Source: Catellatospora coxensis
Lineage (GTDB): Bacteria; Actinomycetota; Actinomycetes; Mycobacteriales; Micromonosporaceae
DNA length: 64,000 bases
Assembly: GCF_016862635.1 (NCBI RefSeq)
Contig: NZ_BONI01000038.1
Location: 22,189 to 86,188 of the forward strand
Direction of reading: 5' to 3'
The translations under genes were made by a program, and so were the position numbers. Of this stretch, positions 22,503-31,090 are shown piece by piece; position 1 is the stretch's first letter, and every line of letters begins with the position of its first letter. The notes under the pieces were generated by a model. That model had not been told where the DNA came from. It ran no database searches and saw only the letters and a list, made by a program, of their open reading frames with translations.

Positions 22503-23527
22503 CGGGCGTGCGGGGTCCGCTGCTCAAACTGCTGGCGTTCGCCGCGGTCACGCTGGTGCTGACCGGCGCGCTGGCGCAGACGCTGGGCTCGTTCGGATTC
22601 GGCGGCGGGCACACCTACCGCGCCCGGTTCACCGACGTGACCGGGGTGCTGGTCGGCGACGACGTGCGCATCGCGGGCGTGAAGGTCGGCGAGGTGACGG
22701 AGATCCGGCTGGTCGACCGCACGGTCGCGGAGCTGGAGTTCACCGTGGACGAGCAGGTCACGGTGGCCGCAGGGGTACGCGCGAAGATCCGCTACCGGGA
22801 CCTGGTCGGCCAGCGCTACCTGGCCCTGGCCGAGGGGCCCGGCGGCACCGCCCCGCTGGCCGAGCACGGGCTGATCCCGCTCGCGCAGACCACGCCCGCG
22901 CTGGACCTGACGGTCGTGTTCAACGGCTTTCGACCGCTGTTCGCCGGGCTGTCGCCGGACGAGGTCAACGGCTTCGCGTACGAGATCATCAAGATGCTGC
23001 AGGGCGAGGGCGGCACCGTGGCCGACCTGCTGCGCCGCACCGCGTCGCTGACCGGCACGCTCGCCGACCGCGACGAGGTCCTCGGCCGGGTCATCACCAA
23101 CCTGAACACGGTGCTCGGCACGCTCGACGAGCGCGACGCCCGGCTGTCGGAGACCGTCAAGCAGCTGCAGCTGCTGGTGTCCGGGCTGGCCGGAGACCGC
23201 AAGGCGGTCGGCGACGCGCTGACCAACCTCAGCGGCCTGGCCGACGCGACCTCGTCGCTGCTGCGCGACGCCCGGCCCAGCGTCGCCGCCGACATCGCCG
23301 CGCTGAACAAGCTGGCCGGCACGCTGATCGACAACACCGCGGTCATCGAGCAGACCCTGGCCACCGCGCCCGGCCGGCTCGACGCGCTGACCCGCACCGC
23401 CTCGTACGGGTCCTGGTTCAACTTCTACCTGTGCGACTTCGACGGCCGCGTCGTCGCCGTCGGGCAGACCCTCAACCCGGCGACGCTCAACGGCACGTCG
23501 GCGAAGTGCTCCGGAGGTGGGCGGTGA
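22499..23527 (+). CDS. mceB: Mce family protein, MceB position
   Basis: 342 residues with an N-terminal helix (LLKLLAFAAVTLVLTGALAQTLGSF). The MCE domain is YRARFTDVTGVLVGDDVRIAGVKVGEVTEIRLVD ... IRYRDLVGQRYLALAEGPG. The following helical stretch has heptad-like repeats, and the C-terminus carries the conserved SYGSWFNFYLCDFDG pair of motifs found in MceB/C proteins. The ATG overlaps the mceA stop, and the stop overlaps the GTG of mceC. Confidence 0.93.
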   Translation: MTGVRGPLLKLLAFAAVTLVLTGALAQTLGSFGFGGGHTYRARFTDVTGVLVGDDVRIAGVKVGEVTEIRLVDRTVAELEFTVDEQVTVAAGVRAKIRYRDLVGQRYLALAEGPGGTAPLAEHGLIPLAQTTPALDLTVVFNGFRPLFAGLSPDEVNGFAYEIIKMLQGEGGTVADLLRRTASLTGTLADRDEVLGRVITNLNTVLGTLDERDARLSETVKQLQLLVSGLAGDRKAVGDALTNLSGLADATSSLLRDARPSVAADIAALNKLAGTLIDNTAVIEQTLATAPGRLDALTRTASYGSWFNFYLCDFDGRVVAVGQTLNPATLNGTSAKCSGGGR

Positions 23528-24615
23528 ACAGGCTGCGCACGCTGTTCCGGGTTCGCGGCCGACGGCCGGTGACCCGCCTGCGGGCGATCGCCGCTCGCGC
23601 GATCGGCGGCGACCGGCGCACCCGGCGGGCGAGCGGGCCGCCGCGCAAGCCCCGGCCCGCGCTGGTCGGCGCGGTCGGCATCGCCGTCGCGGCGGGACTG
23701 CTGCTGGCCGCGTTCCGGATCGACGACCTGCCGCTGATCGGCGGCGGGGACACGTACCATGCCGCGTTTCGCGACGCGTCCGGGCTGGCCGAGGGCAACG
23801 AGGTCCGCATCGCCGGGGTCAAGGTCGGCAAGGTCACGCAGGTGGCGCTGGCCCGCGGCGAGTCCGGGCCGTACGTGCGGGTCACCTTCCGGGTCCGCGA
23901 CGCCGAACTCGGCGCCGACACCGGGGCGACCATCCGGATCAAGACGGTGCTGGGGCAGAAGTACCTGGCGCTGGCGCCGCAGGGCGAGGGGCGGCTGGCC
24001 GAGGACGCCGAGATCCCGCTGACCCGCACGTCGTCCCCGTTCGACGTGATGCAGGCGGTGGAGGGGCTGGCCGGCACCCTGCAGCAGATCGACACCGGGC
24101 AGCTGGCGCAGGCGTTCACGGTGCTGTCGGAGACGTTCGCCGACACCCCCGCCAGCGTGCAGGCGTCGCTGACCGGCCTGTCCCGGCTCTCGCAGACCGT
24201 CGCCTCCCGCGACCAGCAGCTGCGCGAGCTGCTGTCGCACACCCGCGGGGTCACCAAGGTGCTCGCCGGCCGCGACGAGGAGTTCCGCAAGCTGCTCGGC
24301 GACGCGAACCTGCTGCTGGCCGAGGTGCAGCGCCGCCGCGACGCCATCCACACCCTGCTGGAATCGACCGTAGAGCTGTCGAAGCAGCTGTCCGGGCTGG
24401 TCGCCGACAACCGCGACACGCTCGGCCCCGCGCTGCGCAACATGCGCACCGTCGTCGGCGTGCTGCAGCGCAACCGGACCCGGCTGGAGGCGACGCTGAC
24501 CAGCCTCGCCCCGTTCGTCACCGCGTTCGCGAACGTGACGGGCAACGGCCGGTGGTTCGACTCGTACGTGGACGGGCTCGTGCAGGGCTTCACCCCGACG
24601 ACGGGAGGTCGCTGA
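23524..24615 (+). CDS. mceC: Mce family protein, MceC position
   Basis: 363 residues from a GTG that overlaps the mceB TGA, with GGAGG upstream. An unusually long basic N-terminus (about 45 residues) precedes the membrane helix (LVGAVGIAVAAGLLLAAFRI). The MCE domain is YHAAFRDASGLAEGNEVRIAGVKVGKVTQVAL ... IRIKTVLGQKYLALAPQG. The extended helical region ends GNGRWFDSYVDG. It is a subunit of the lipid-transport assembly. Confidence 0.92.
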   Translation: MNRLRTLFRVRGRRPVTRLRAIAARAIGGDRRTRRASGPPRKPRPALVGAVGIAVAAGLLLAAFRIDDLPLIGGGDTYHAAFRDASGLAEGNEVRIAGVKVGKVTQVALARGESGPYVRVTFRVRDAELGADTGATIRIKTVLGQKYLALAPQGEGRLAEDAEIPLTRTSSPFDVMQAVEGLAGTLQQIDTGQLAQAFTVLSETFADTPASVQASLTGLSRLSQTVASRDQQLRELLSHTRGVTKVLAGRDEEFRKLLGDANLLLAEVQRRRDAIHTLLESTVELSKQLSGLVADNRDTLGPALRNMRTVVGVLQRNRTRLEATLTSLAPFVTAFANVTGNGRWFDSYVDGLVQGFTPTTGGR

Positions 24616-25721
24616 TGGACCGCAGGCGATGGCGGGTGGCAGGCGCGGCCGTGCTGGCGGTGGCCGTGGCGGCCGCGGCGCTGGTGGTGCGGCAGGAGCC
24701 GGACCGGCTGCGGCTGACCGTGCACTTTCCGGCCGCGGTCGGCATCCACGCCGGATCCGAGGTGCGGGTGCTGGGGGTCGAGGTCGGCGAGGTCGTCGCG
24801 GTCACCCCGCAGGGCAAGGGGGTACGCGTCGAGCTGCGGTACGACCGCGACTGGCCGGTGCCGGCCGACGCCACGGCGCTGATCGTCCCGCCGAGCGTGG
24901 TCAGCGACCGGTACGTGCAGCTCGCACCCGCCTACACCGGCGGACCGAAGCTGGCGGACGGGGCCGAGCTGCCCGTCGAGCGCACCTCGGTGCCGATCGA
25001 GCTGGACGAGGTCTACCGCTCGCTGGACGAGCTGAGCACCGCGCTCGGACCGCAGGGCGCCAACGCCGACGGCGCGCTGCGCGACCTGGTCCGCACCGGT
25101 GCCGCCAACCTGCGCGGCAACGGCGACGAGCTGCACCAGACGCTGTCCGGGCTGTCGCAGGCGATGTCGACGCTGTCGGCCGGGCGCGACGACCTGTTCG
25201 GTTCCGTCGCCGACCTGCAGCGGTTCACCACGATGCTGGCCGCGAGCGACGCCACGGTGCGCCAGTTCAACGACCGGCTGGCCGACGTGTCCGAGCAGCT
25301 GGCCGCCGAGCGCGAGGACCTCGCCGCGGCGGTGCGGGCACTGTCGCTGGCGCTGGCCGACGTGTCCGCGTTCGTGAAGGCCAACCGCGCCGAGCTCAAG
25401 GCCAACGTCGCCGCGCTGGCCGACCTGACCGGGGTGCTGGCCCGCCAGCAGCGGGCGCTGGCCCAGGTGCTCGACGTCGCCCCGCTGGCTCTGTCGAACC
25501 TGAACCTGGCCTACAACCCGCGCTCGGGCACCATCGACACCCGCGACAACGCGCTCGGCCCGTACGAGCCGGCCAGCTTCGTGTGCTCGCTGCTGGTCAG
25601 CAGCGTCCCGGTGGCGCAGGTGCCCGCCGCCTGCACGGAGCTGGCCAAGGCGCTGCAGACGGCGAAGCTGCCGCTCACCGCCGAGCTGCAGCAGCTGCTC
25701 AAGGCGGTGGTGAAGAAATGA
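24615..25721 (+). CDS. mceD: Mce family protein, MceD position
   Basis: 368 residues. The N-terminal helix (RRWRVAGAAVLAVAVAAAALVV) is followed by the MCE domain LTVHFPAAVGIHAGSEVRVLGVEVGEVVAVTPQGKGVRVELRYD ... PPSVVSDRYVQLAPAY. The helical tail contains LAYNPRSGTIDTRDN, the usual C-terminal motif of MceD proteins, with two cysteines after it (FVCSLL, AACTEL). The start overlaps the mceC stop (TGATG). Confidence 0.92.
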   Translation: MDRRRWRVAGAAVLAVAVAAAALVVRQEPDRLRLTVHFPAAVGIHAGSEVRVLGVEVGEVVAVTPQGKGVRVELRYDRDWPVPADATALIVPPSVVSDRYVQLAPAYTGGPKLADGAELPVERTSVPIELDEVYRSLDELSTALGPQGANADGALRDLVRTGAANLRGNGDELHQTLSGLSQAMSTLSAGRDDLFGSVADLQRFTTMLAASDATVRQFNDRLADVSEQLAAEREDLAAAVRALSLALADVSAFVKANRAELKANVAALADLTGVLARQQRALAQVLDVAPLALSNLNLAYNPRSGTIDTRDNALGPYEPASFVCSLLVSSVPVAQVPAACTELAKALQTAKLPLTAELQQLLKAVVKK

Positions 25722-27076
25722 GGCAGGCTGAGGCGGCGTCCACCCGGCGCAGGCCTGGCGCCGATGTCGGCACGGTGTCGCGGCGCGGAGCGCGCCGGGC
25801 CCTGCCCGCGCTGGTCCTGGCGTCGGCACTGCTCGCGGGCTGCGACGTGGGCCTGCCGGGCGGCGGGCCGGACGGGCCGTCCTACCGGGTGACCGTCGAG
25901 TTCGCGGACGTGCTCGACCTGGTGCCGCAGGCCGCGGTGAAGGTCAACGACGTGACGGTCGGCAGCGTCAGCGGCATCGAGCTGCGCGGCTGGACGGCGG
26001 TGGTGCGGCTGGACGTGGCCGACACGGTCGTGCTGCCCGACAACGCGACGGCGGCGATCCGGCAGTCGAGCCTGCTCGGCGAGAAGTTCGTGGCGCTGGC
26101 CGCACCGCAGGGCGAGGCGGCGCAGGGCACGCTGTCCGACGGGGACACCATCCCGCTGGCCCGCACCCGCCGCGGCGCCGAGGTCGAGGAGGTGCTCGGC
26201 GCGCTGGGCCTGCTGCTCAACGGCGGCGGCCTCGGGCAGCTCAAGACGATCAACGCGGAGGTCGTCAAGGCGCTGTCCGGCCGGGAGGGCGACGCCAAGG
26301 GCGCGCTGCGGGAGCTGGACCGGTTCGTCGCCGGGCTGGACGCGCAGAAGGACGACATCGTCCGGGCCATCGAGGCGCTCGACCGTTTCTCGGCGCGGCT
26401 GGCCGAGCAGACCGGGACGCTGGCCGACGCCGTGGACGCGCTGGAGCCGGGCCTGACCGTGCTGGCCGAGCAGCGCCCGCAGCTCACCGCGATGCTGACC
26501 GCGCTGCGCGACCTCGGCGCGGTCGGGGAACGTGTCATCGCGGAGAGCCGCGACGACACGCTGCGCTCGCTGCGTGCCCTGCAGCCGCTGCTGGAACAGC
26601 TGGTCAAGGCCGGTGACGCGCTGCCGCGCGGGCTGGACTTCGCGCTGTCCTACCCGTTCCCGCCGAATGTCGGCAAGGCGATCGCGGGCGACTTCGTACG
26701 CCTGCACGCCACGCTCGACCTCGACGCCGCCTCGATCCTGGCCAACGCCCTGGCCGCGGGCTCGTCCACGCCGGGCACGCCGACGACGCCCGGCCTGCCG
26801 CTGCCGGAGCTGCCCCTGCCGCTGCCCAGCCTGCCCGCACTGCCGCTGCCGTCGCTGCCGCTCCCGCTGCCCAGCGGGATCCTGCCCAGCGGCATCCTGC
26901 CGGGCCTGCCGGGGCTGCCGGGCGGCCTGGCCGCGAGCCGCGACGGCCGCTGGGACCCGGCGACCGGCGAGGTGGTCCGGGTGAGCGGTGGCCTCACCGA
27001 ACTGCTGACCGCCGCCGGGGAGTTCCCGACGGCCGACGGCCCGGCGCGGCCGTCCACCCGTGGAGGCCAGGCATGA
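25718..27076 (+). CDS. mceE: Mce family lipoprotein, MceE position
   Basis: 452 residues. A basic N-terminus and hydrophobic segment end in the lipobox LLAGC (Cys42), so this is the lipoprotein member (LprK-like) of the complex. The MCE domain is YRVTVEFADVLDLVPQAAVKVNDVTVGSVSGIEL ... IRQSSLLGEKFVALAAPQ. The C-terminus has a striking run of Leu-Pro repeats (about 360-400, LPLPELPLPLPSLPALPLPS). The ATG overlaps the mceD TGA and the TGA overlaps mceF. Confidence 0.92.
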   Translation: MRQAEAASTRRRPGADVGTVSRRGARRALPALVLASALLAGCDVGLPGGGPDGPSYRVTVEFADVLDLVPQAAVKVNDVTVGSVSGIELRGWTAVVRLDVADTVVLPDNATAAIRQSSLLGEKFVALAAPQGEAAQGTLSDGDTIPLARTRRGAEVEEVLGALGLLLNGGGLGQLKTINAEVVKALSGREGDAKGALRELDRFVAGLDAQKDDIVRAIEALDRFSARLAEQTGTLADAVDALEPGLTVLAEQRPQLTAMLTALRDLGAVGERVIAESRDDTLRSLRALQPLLEQLVKAGDALPRGLDFALSYPFPPNVGKAIAGDFVRLHATLDLDAASILANALAAGSSTPGTPTTPGLPLPELPLPLPSLPALPLPSLPLPLPSGILPSGILPGLPGLPGGLAASRDGRWDPATGEVVRVSGGLTELLTAAGEFPTADGPARPSTRGGQA

Positions 27077-28368
27077 TCCTTACTCGGCTCGCACGGCTGC
27101 AGCTGCTGGTGTTCGCGCTGGTGGCGGTGCTCGGCGTCGGCTACGTCGCGGTCCGCTACGTGGGCGTCGGCGACGGGCTGACCGGCAAGTACACCGTGCA
27201 CGCCGACTTCGCGGTGGCCGGTGGCATCTTCGCCAACGCCTCGGTCACCTACCGCGGGGTGCCGGTGGGCCGGGTCGACGCGGTGCAGCTGCACGGCGAC
27301 GGGGTGCGGGTCGACCTGCGCCTGGACGGCGGCACGCGGGTGCCTACCGACCTGCGCGCGGTGGTCGCGCACCGCTCCGCCGTCGGCGAGCAGTACGTCG
27401 ACCTGCGCCCGAACACCGACGCCGGGCCGTACCTGGCCGACGGGGACGTCATCCCGGCCGACCGGACCGGGGTGCCGCTGCCCGTGGAGACGCTGCTGTC
27501 GAACCTGGACGCGCTGGTCGCCTCGGTCGACCCCGAGCAGCTCGGGGTGCTGGTCGACGAGCTGGGCACGGCGTTCGCGGGCAACGAGCGCGCGCTGCGT
27601 ACCCTGCTCGACTCCGGCGACGCCCTGCTCACCGAGGCGAACACGTACCTGCCGCAGACCATCGCGCTGATCCGCGACTCGGCCACCGTGCTGGAGACCC
27701 AGGCGCGGTCCGCCGACGAGATCAGACGGTTCGCCAAGGCGCTCGCGCAGCTCTCGGCGACGGTGCGGGCCGCCGACCCCGACCTGCGCCGATTGCTGGC
27801 CAACGGCCCGCCCGCCTCGGCGGAGCTGCTGGCGCTGCTGCGCGACCTGGACCCGGCACTGGGGCCGCTGCTGGGCAACCTGATCACGGTCAACGGCGTC
27901 GCGGTGCGGCGGCTGAACGGCATCGAGCAGATCCTGGTGACGTATCCGCTGGTGGTGGCGGGCGGGTTCACCGTCGCGCCCGGCGACGGCACGGCGCACC
28001 TGGGCCTGGTGCTCAACGTCAGCGACCCGCCGGCGTGCAACTACACGAAGTCCGGGCAGTCCCTGCGGTGCACCGACGCCGAGCTGGGCCGCGGTTCGGG
28101 CGTACGCAGCTCCACTCGAGCCCCGCGGGGTGGTGCCCCTCCGTCCCCCGCGCCCCTGGGCGCGGGTGCGGCACCCGCGGGCCCGGGCGCCGGCGCGAGC
28201 CCCGTCGCGCCGGCGCCCGGCACCACCGTCGCCGGGTACGACCCGGTGACCGGGTTGGTGATCGGGCCGGACGGGCTGCCGTTGCAGTTCGGCGGCACCG
28301 GCGGGCAGGCCGCGACGGCCGGCGGGCAGTCCTGGAAGTTGCTGTTGCTCAACGGGCTCGCGCCCTGA
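27073..28368 (+). CDS. mceF: Mce family protein, MceF position
   Basis: 431 residues. The N-terminal helix (LARLQLLVFALVAVLGVGYVAV) is followed by the MCE domain YTVHADFAVAGGIFANASVTYRGVPVGRVDAVQL ... VAHRSAVGEQYVDLRPN. The C-terminal region contains a cysteine pair (PPACNYTKSGQSLRCTDAE) and a Pro/Ala-rich stretch before GYDPVTGLVIGPDGLPLQFG, the tail shared by MceF proteins. It closes the six-gene mceA-F set, and the associated proteins follow after 22 bases. Confidence 0.92.
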   Translation: MILTRLARLQLLVFALVAVLGVGYVAVRYVGVGDGLTGKYTVHADFAVAGGIFANASVTYRGVPVGRVDAVQLHGDGVRVDLRLDGGTRVPTDLRAVVAHRSAVGEQYVDLRPNTDAGPYLADGDVIPADRTGVPLPVETLLSNLDALVASVDPEQLGVLVDELGTAFAGNERALRTLLDSGDALLTEANTYLPQTIALIRDSATVLETQARSADEIRRFAKALAQLSATVRAADPDLRRLLANGPPASAELLALLRDLDPALGPLLGNLITVNGVAVRRLNGIEQILVTYPLVVAGGFTVAPGDGTAHLGLVLNVSDPPACNYTKSGQSLRCTDAELGRGSGVRSSTRAPRGGAPPSPAPLGAGAAPAGPGAGASPVAPAPGTTVAGYDPVTGLVIGPDGLPLQFGGTGGQAATAGGQSWKLLLLNGLAP

Positions 28369-28390
28369 CGGGCCGATGGAGGAGACGACG

Positions 28391-28873
28391 ATGAGACACA
28401 GGTCGACCACCGTGCTGGCGGCGGTGCTGGTGGTGGTGCTCGGCGCAGCCGGCTGGCTGGGCTGGCGCCGGTACGAGGCGCAGCAGCAGGAGCGGGCGCG
28501 CGAGCAGGCGGTGGCCGCGGCCCGGCAGTTCGTCGTGGACTTCGTGTCGGTCAGCGCCGCCAGCATCGACCAGGACCTGGCCCGGGTGGCGGTTGCCGCG
28601 ACCGGCGAGTTCGGTGAGCAGTTCCAGCAGGGCATGCCCGCGGTACGCGCGGCGGTGCTGGAGAACAAGGTCGAGTCCACCGGCTCGGCGCTGCGGGCGG
28701 GGCTGGTGTCCGCGGACGCCGATTCGGCCGTGGTGCTGGTCGCCGCCGACGCGACGGTCAAGAACGTGAAGGCGCCCGAGGGCCGGGTGGCCCACTACCG
28801 CATCCAGCTCGAGCTGGCCCGCGACGCCGGCAGCGGCACGTGGCTGGTCGCCAAGCTGCAGTTCGTGGGATAG
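28391..28873 (+). CDS. Mce-associated membrane protein
   Basis: About 160 residues with an N-terminal membrane helix (TTVLAAVLVVVLGAAGWLGW) and an extracytoplasmic NTF2-like alpha-beta domain (AAARQFVVDFVSVSAASIDQDLARVAVAATGEFGEQF ... YRIQLELARDAGSGTWLVAKLQFVG). These are the features of the Mam proteins encoded after mce genes, which are thought to stabilise the Mce complex. The ATG at 28391 is preferred over one at 28376 because GGAGGAG lies at the right distance. It is in the mce operon. Confidence 0.85.
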   Translation: MRHRSTTVLAAVLVVVLGAAGWLGWRRYEAQQQERAREQAVAAARQFVVDFVSVSAASIDQDLARVAVAATGEFGEQFQQGMPAVRAAVLENKVESTGSALRAGLVSADADSAVVLVAADATVKNVKAPEGRVAHYRIQLELARDAGSGTWLVAKLQFVG

Positions 28874-28883
28874 GGGAGAGACG

Positions 28884-29441
28884 GTGACCATGGACATGGC
28901 CGTGACGGACGTGCACGTCGACGACGTGCAGGAAGACGAGCCGCGCGACGGCGACGGGCCGGCTCGCCGCCCGCGGCGGGCGGTGCTCGCGCTGTCCCTG
29001 GCGATCGCGGTCGTCGTGGGGGTCGGGTGGTTTCTCTGGTTCGACCGGGCGCGGGCGGGTGAGGCCGAGGCGGCCGCGCGGGAGTGCACGGCCGTGGCCC
29101 CGGCAGCCGCGACGGCGCTGTTCTCCTACGACTACCGCACCTTCGATGCGAGCGCGGCGAGCGGGCGCTCGTTCGCGGCCGGCGCGTTCGCCGACGAGTA
29201 CGCCCGCACCACCGCCTCGCTCAAGGAGGCCGCGGTCAAGGAGCAGGCCGTGGTGACCGCGCAGGTCACCGGAGTCAGCGTGGTGACCGCCGCACCCGAC
29301 CGGGTGGAACTGCTGCTGTTCGTCAACCAGTACCGCCGCAACGTGAACATCACCGGCGAGAAGGTCGATCAGAACCGTGTCGTGCTGACCCTCGTCCGCA
29401 CCGGCGGCGCCTGGAAGGTCACCGCCGTCTCGGCGCTCTGA
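28884..29441 (+). CDS. Mce-associated membrane protein
   Basis: 185 residues. An acidic cytoplasmic N-terminus (DVHVDDVQEDEPRDGDG) is followed by a membrane helix (AVLALSLAIAVVVGVGWFLWF). The NTF2-like outer domain (AATALFSYDYRTFDASAASGRSFAAGAFADEYARTTASL ... LLLFVNQYRRNVNITGEKVDQNRVVLTLVRTGGAWKVTAV) resembles the previous gene and mycobacterial Mam proteins. It starts at a GTG 11 bases after that gene. It is likely part of the lipid-import complex. Confidence 0.85.
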   Translation: MTMDMAVTDVHVDDVQEDEPRDGDGPARRPRRAVLALSLAIAVVVGVGWFLWFDRARAGEAEAAARECTAVAPAAATALFSYDYRTFDASAASGRSFAAGAFADEYARTTASLKEAAVKEQAVVTAQVTGVSVVTAAPDRVELLLFVNQYRRNVNITGEKVDQNRVVLTLVRTGGAWKVTAVSAL

Positions 29442-29502
29442 CCTGCAAGATCGTCCGGGGGAACCGCCTGCGGCCAGGGCGGAGTCCCTCCAGGATGGTG
29501 GT

Positions 29503-30177
29503 GTGGGCGGGGCGGTCGCGGGGGTGGTGCCGTACGCGCTGGGGGTGGCGGCGAGCCCGCTGCCGATCATCGCGGTGATCCTCGTGCTGTTCTCCGACCG
29601 GGCCCGGATCGCCGGGCCCGCTTTCCTGGCCGGGGCCCTGGCCGGGGTGATCGCGGTGGGTGCGGCCGTCTACATCCTCACCGGCTACGGCTACCTGGAG
29701 GGCGAGCACCAGGGCGGCACCGTCTCGCAGGTCGTGCGCATCGGGCTGGGACTGGTCCTGCTGTTCGCCGCATACCTGCACGTCGTGCGGCATCGCCGGG
29801 CCAACGGCACGCACGCCATGCCGAAGTGGATGGCGAGCGCCGACCGCTGGTCACCGGTGAAAGCGGCGATCCTGGCGCTGCTGATGTACGGCGTCGACCC
29901 GAAGAACTTCGCCCTGTGCGTGGCCGCCGCCAAGAGCCTGGCCGCGTCGTCGACGGTCGTCGCGATGGTGGCGCTGAGCGTCTTCGCGCTGATCGCCTGC
30001 CTGCCGGTGGCGGTGCCGGTGATTCTCTACCTGGCGGGCGGCGACCGGGCGGCACGGCAGCTCGAACGGCTCAAGACCTGGCTGTCCAAGCACCACCTGC
30101 TGGTCATGGCCGGGCTGCTGGTGGTCTTCGGCGTCCTGCTGATCAGCCACGGCGTACGCGGCATCCTCGGCCACTGA
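29503..30177 (+). CDS. GAP/Sap family membrane protein
   Basis: 224 residues with about six membrane helices. The pattern (VVPYALGVAASPLPIIAVILVLFSDRARIAGPAFLAGALAGV ... MYGVDPKNFALCVAAAKSLA) is that of the Sap/GAP family, named for the mycobacterial sulfolipid-1-addressing protein. Mycobacterial members help move glycolipids to the surface. Its position 61 bases after the mce operon suggests a role in envelope lipid traffic. That link is inferred, and it starts at GTG. Confidence 0.85.
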   Translation: MGGAVAGVVPYALGVAASPLPIIAVILVLFSDRARIAGPAFLAGALAGVIAVGAAVYILTGYGYLEGEHQGGTVSQVVRIGLGLVLLFAAYLHVVRHRRANGTHAMPKWMASADRWSPVKAAILALLMYGVDPKNFALCVAAAKSLAASSTVVAMVALSVFALIACLPVAVPVILYLAGGDRAARQLERLKTWLSKHHLLVMAGLLVVFGVLLISHGVRGILGH

Positions 30178-30182
30178 ACCCG

Positions 30183-30998
30183 CTACGCGAAGCCGGCCAC
30201 CCGGGCGGCCAGCGCGTGGTGGCGTTCCTGCCGGAAGCCGGGGCGGAAGCCCTCGGTCCACGGCTTGCGGGGGCCCGCGAAGTGCATGACGCGCACGTCC
30301 GGCTCGGCGGGCTGCGGCGTCTGCTCCAGCAGGAAGCTGCGCATGTTGTTCCAGCGGTGCGGCAGGCGCAGCCAGCGGCCGTACGCCACGAGGTTGAGCG
30401 CGTCCTGGTCCGGGAAGCGCAACCGGCCGGCGTGCGCGGCCAGGTAGTCCATGCAGCGCGTGGACACCTGCTCGCGCCGCCACACGGGCAGGTTCATCAG
30501 CAGCACCCCGGAGTTGAAGTAGGGCGCGTCCGGGTCGTGCTCCGGGCCCGACCCGGGCACCCCGCCGTGCGTGGCGAACGTGGCGGTGAACGCGTCGCGT
30601 ACGGCGGCCAGCGGGGCGTCGCCGAGGTCGATCTCCCACAGCGGGGACAGGTCGCCGCAGACGTGCACGTCGGCGTCGAGGTAGAGCAGCCGCCGCGCCT
30701 GGTCGCCGATCAGGTCGGGCAGCAGCAGGCGCAGGTACATGCCGGTGCTGACGTAGGCGAGCCAGTCCTCGTCGACCACGGGCAGGTCGCGGAAGCCGTC
30801 GCCGGTGGTGAGCAGCCGCAGCCTGCCGCGCCCGGCGAGCTGGCGGCGCAGCGCGGGCTCCCGCTCCTTGGCCACGTCGGCCGTGGTGAGCAGCCAGAAG
30901 GTGAGGTCGTCGCGCCCGGTGTGGCAGTCGAGCACGGATTCGACGGCGACCTGGGCGTGGCCGGCGTATGCCTCGTCGAAGGCGAAGGCAATGTCCAT
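30183..30998 (-). CDS. Glycosyltransferase family 8 protein
   Basis: 271 residues with the GT8 (GT-A fold) pattern. The N-terminus is DIAFAFDEAYAGHAQVAVESVL, the metal-binding D108-A-D110 is in YLDADVHVCGDLSPLW, and NSGVLLMNLPVWR and the C-terminal HFAGPRKPW follow. These retaining enzymes transfer galactose or glucose from UDP-sugars to glycolipids, LPS-like chains or proteins. The acceptor is unknown. The upstream region (31000-31060) is markedly AT-rich for this window, which fits a promoter. It is convergent with the Sap-like gene. Confidence 0.92.
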   Translation of the reverse strand: MDIAFAFDEAYAGHAQVAVESVLDCHTGRDDLTFWLLTTADVAKEREPALRRQLAGRGRLRLLTTGDGFRDLPVVDEDWLAYVSTGMYLRLLLPDLIGDQARRLLYLDADVHVCGDLSPLWEIDLGDAPLAAVRDAFTATFATHGGVPGSGPEHDPDAPYFNSGVLLMNLPVWRREQVSTRCMDYLAAHAGRLRFPDQDALNLVAYGRWLRLPHRWNNMRSFLLEQTPQPAEPDVRVMHFAGPRKPWTEGFRPGFRQERHHALAARVAGFA

Positions 30999-31090
30999 GG
31001 GACATTGTCTATCATAGATCTAAGGATTTTACAGCGTGCACATTCTGTTCTTAACCGACATTCGTCAACTCCTTGCATTGCCGCAACGGC

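Noticed and set aside
23487..25829. A 780-codon minus-strand frame across mceC-mceE
   Set aside because: It is antisense shadow of the mce genes; it has no motifs and the mce frames are fully conserved.
30999..31090. Separate small gene in the AT-rich gap upstream of the GT8 gene
   Set aside because: No frame with a ribosome-binding site is present; the AT-rich stretch is better read as the GT8 promoter.
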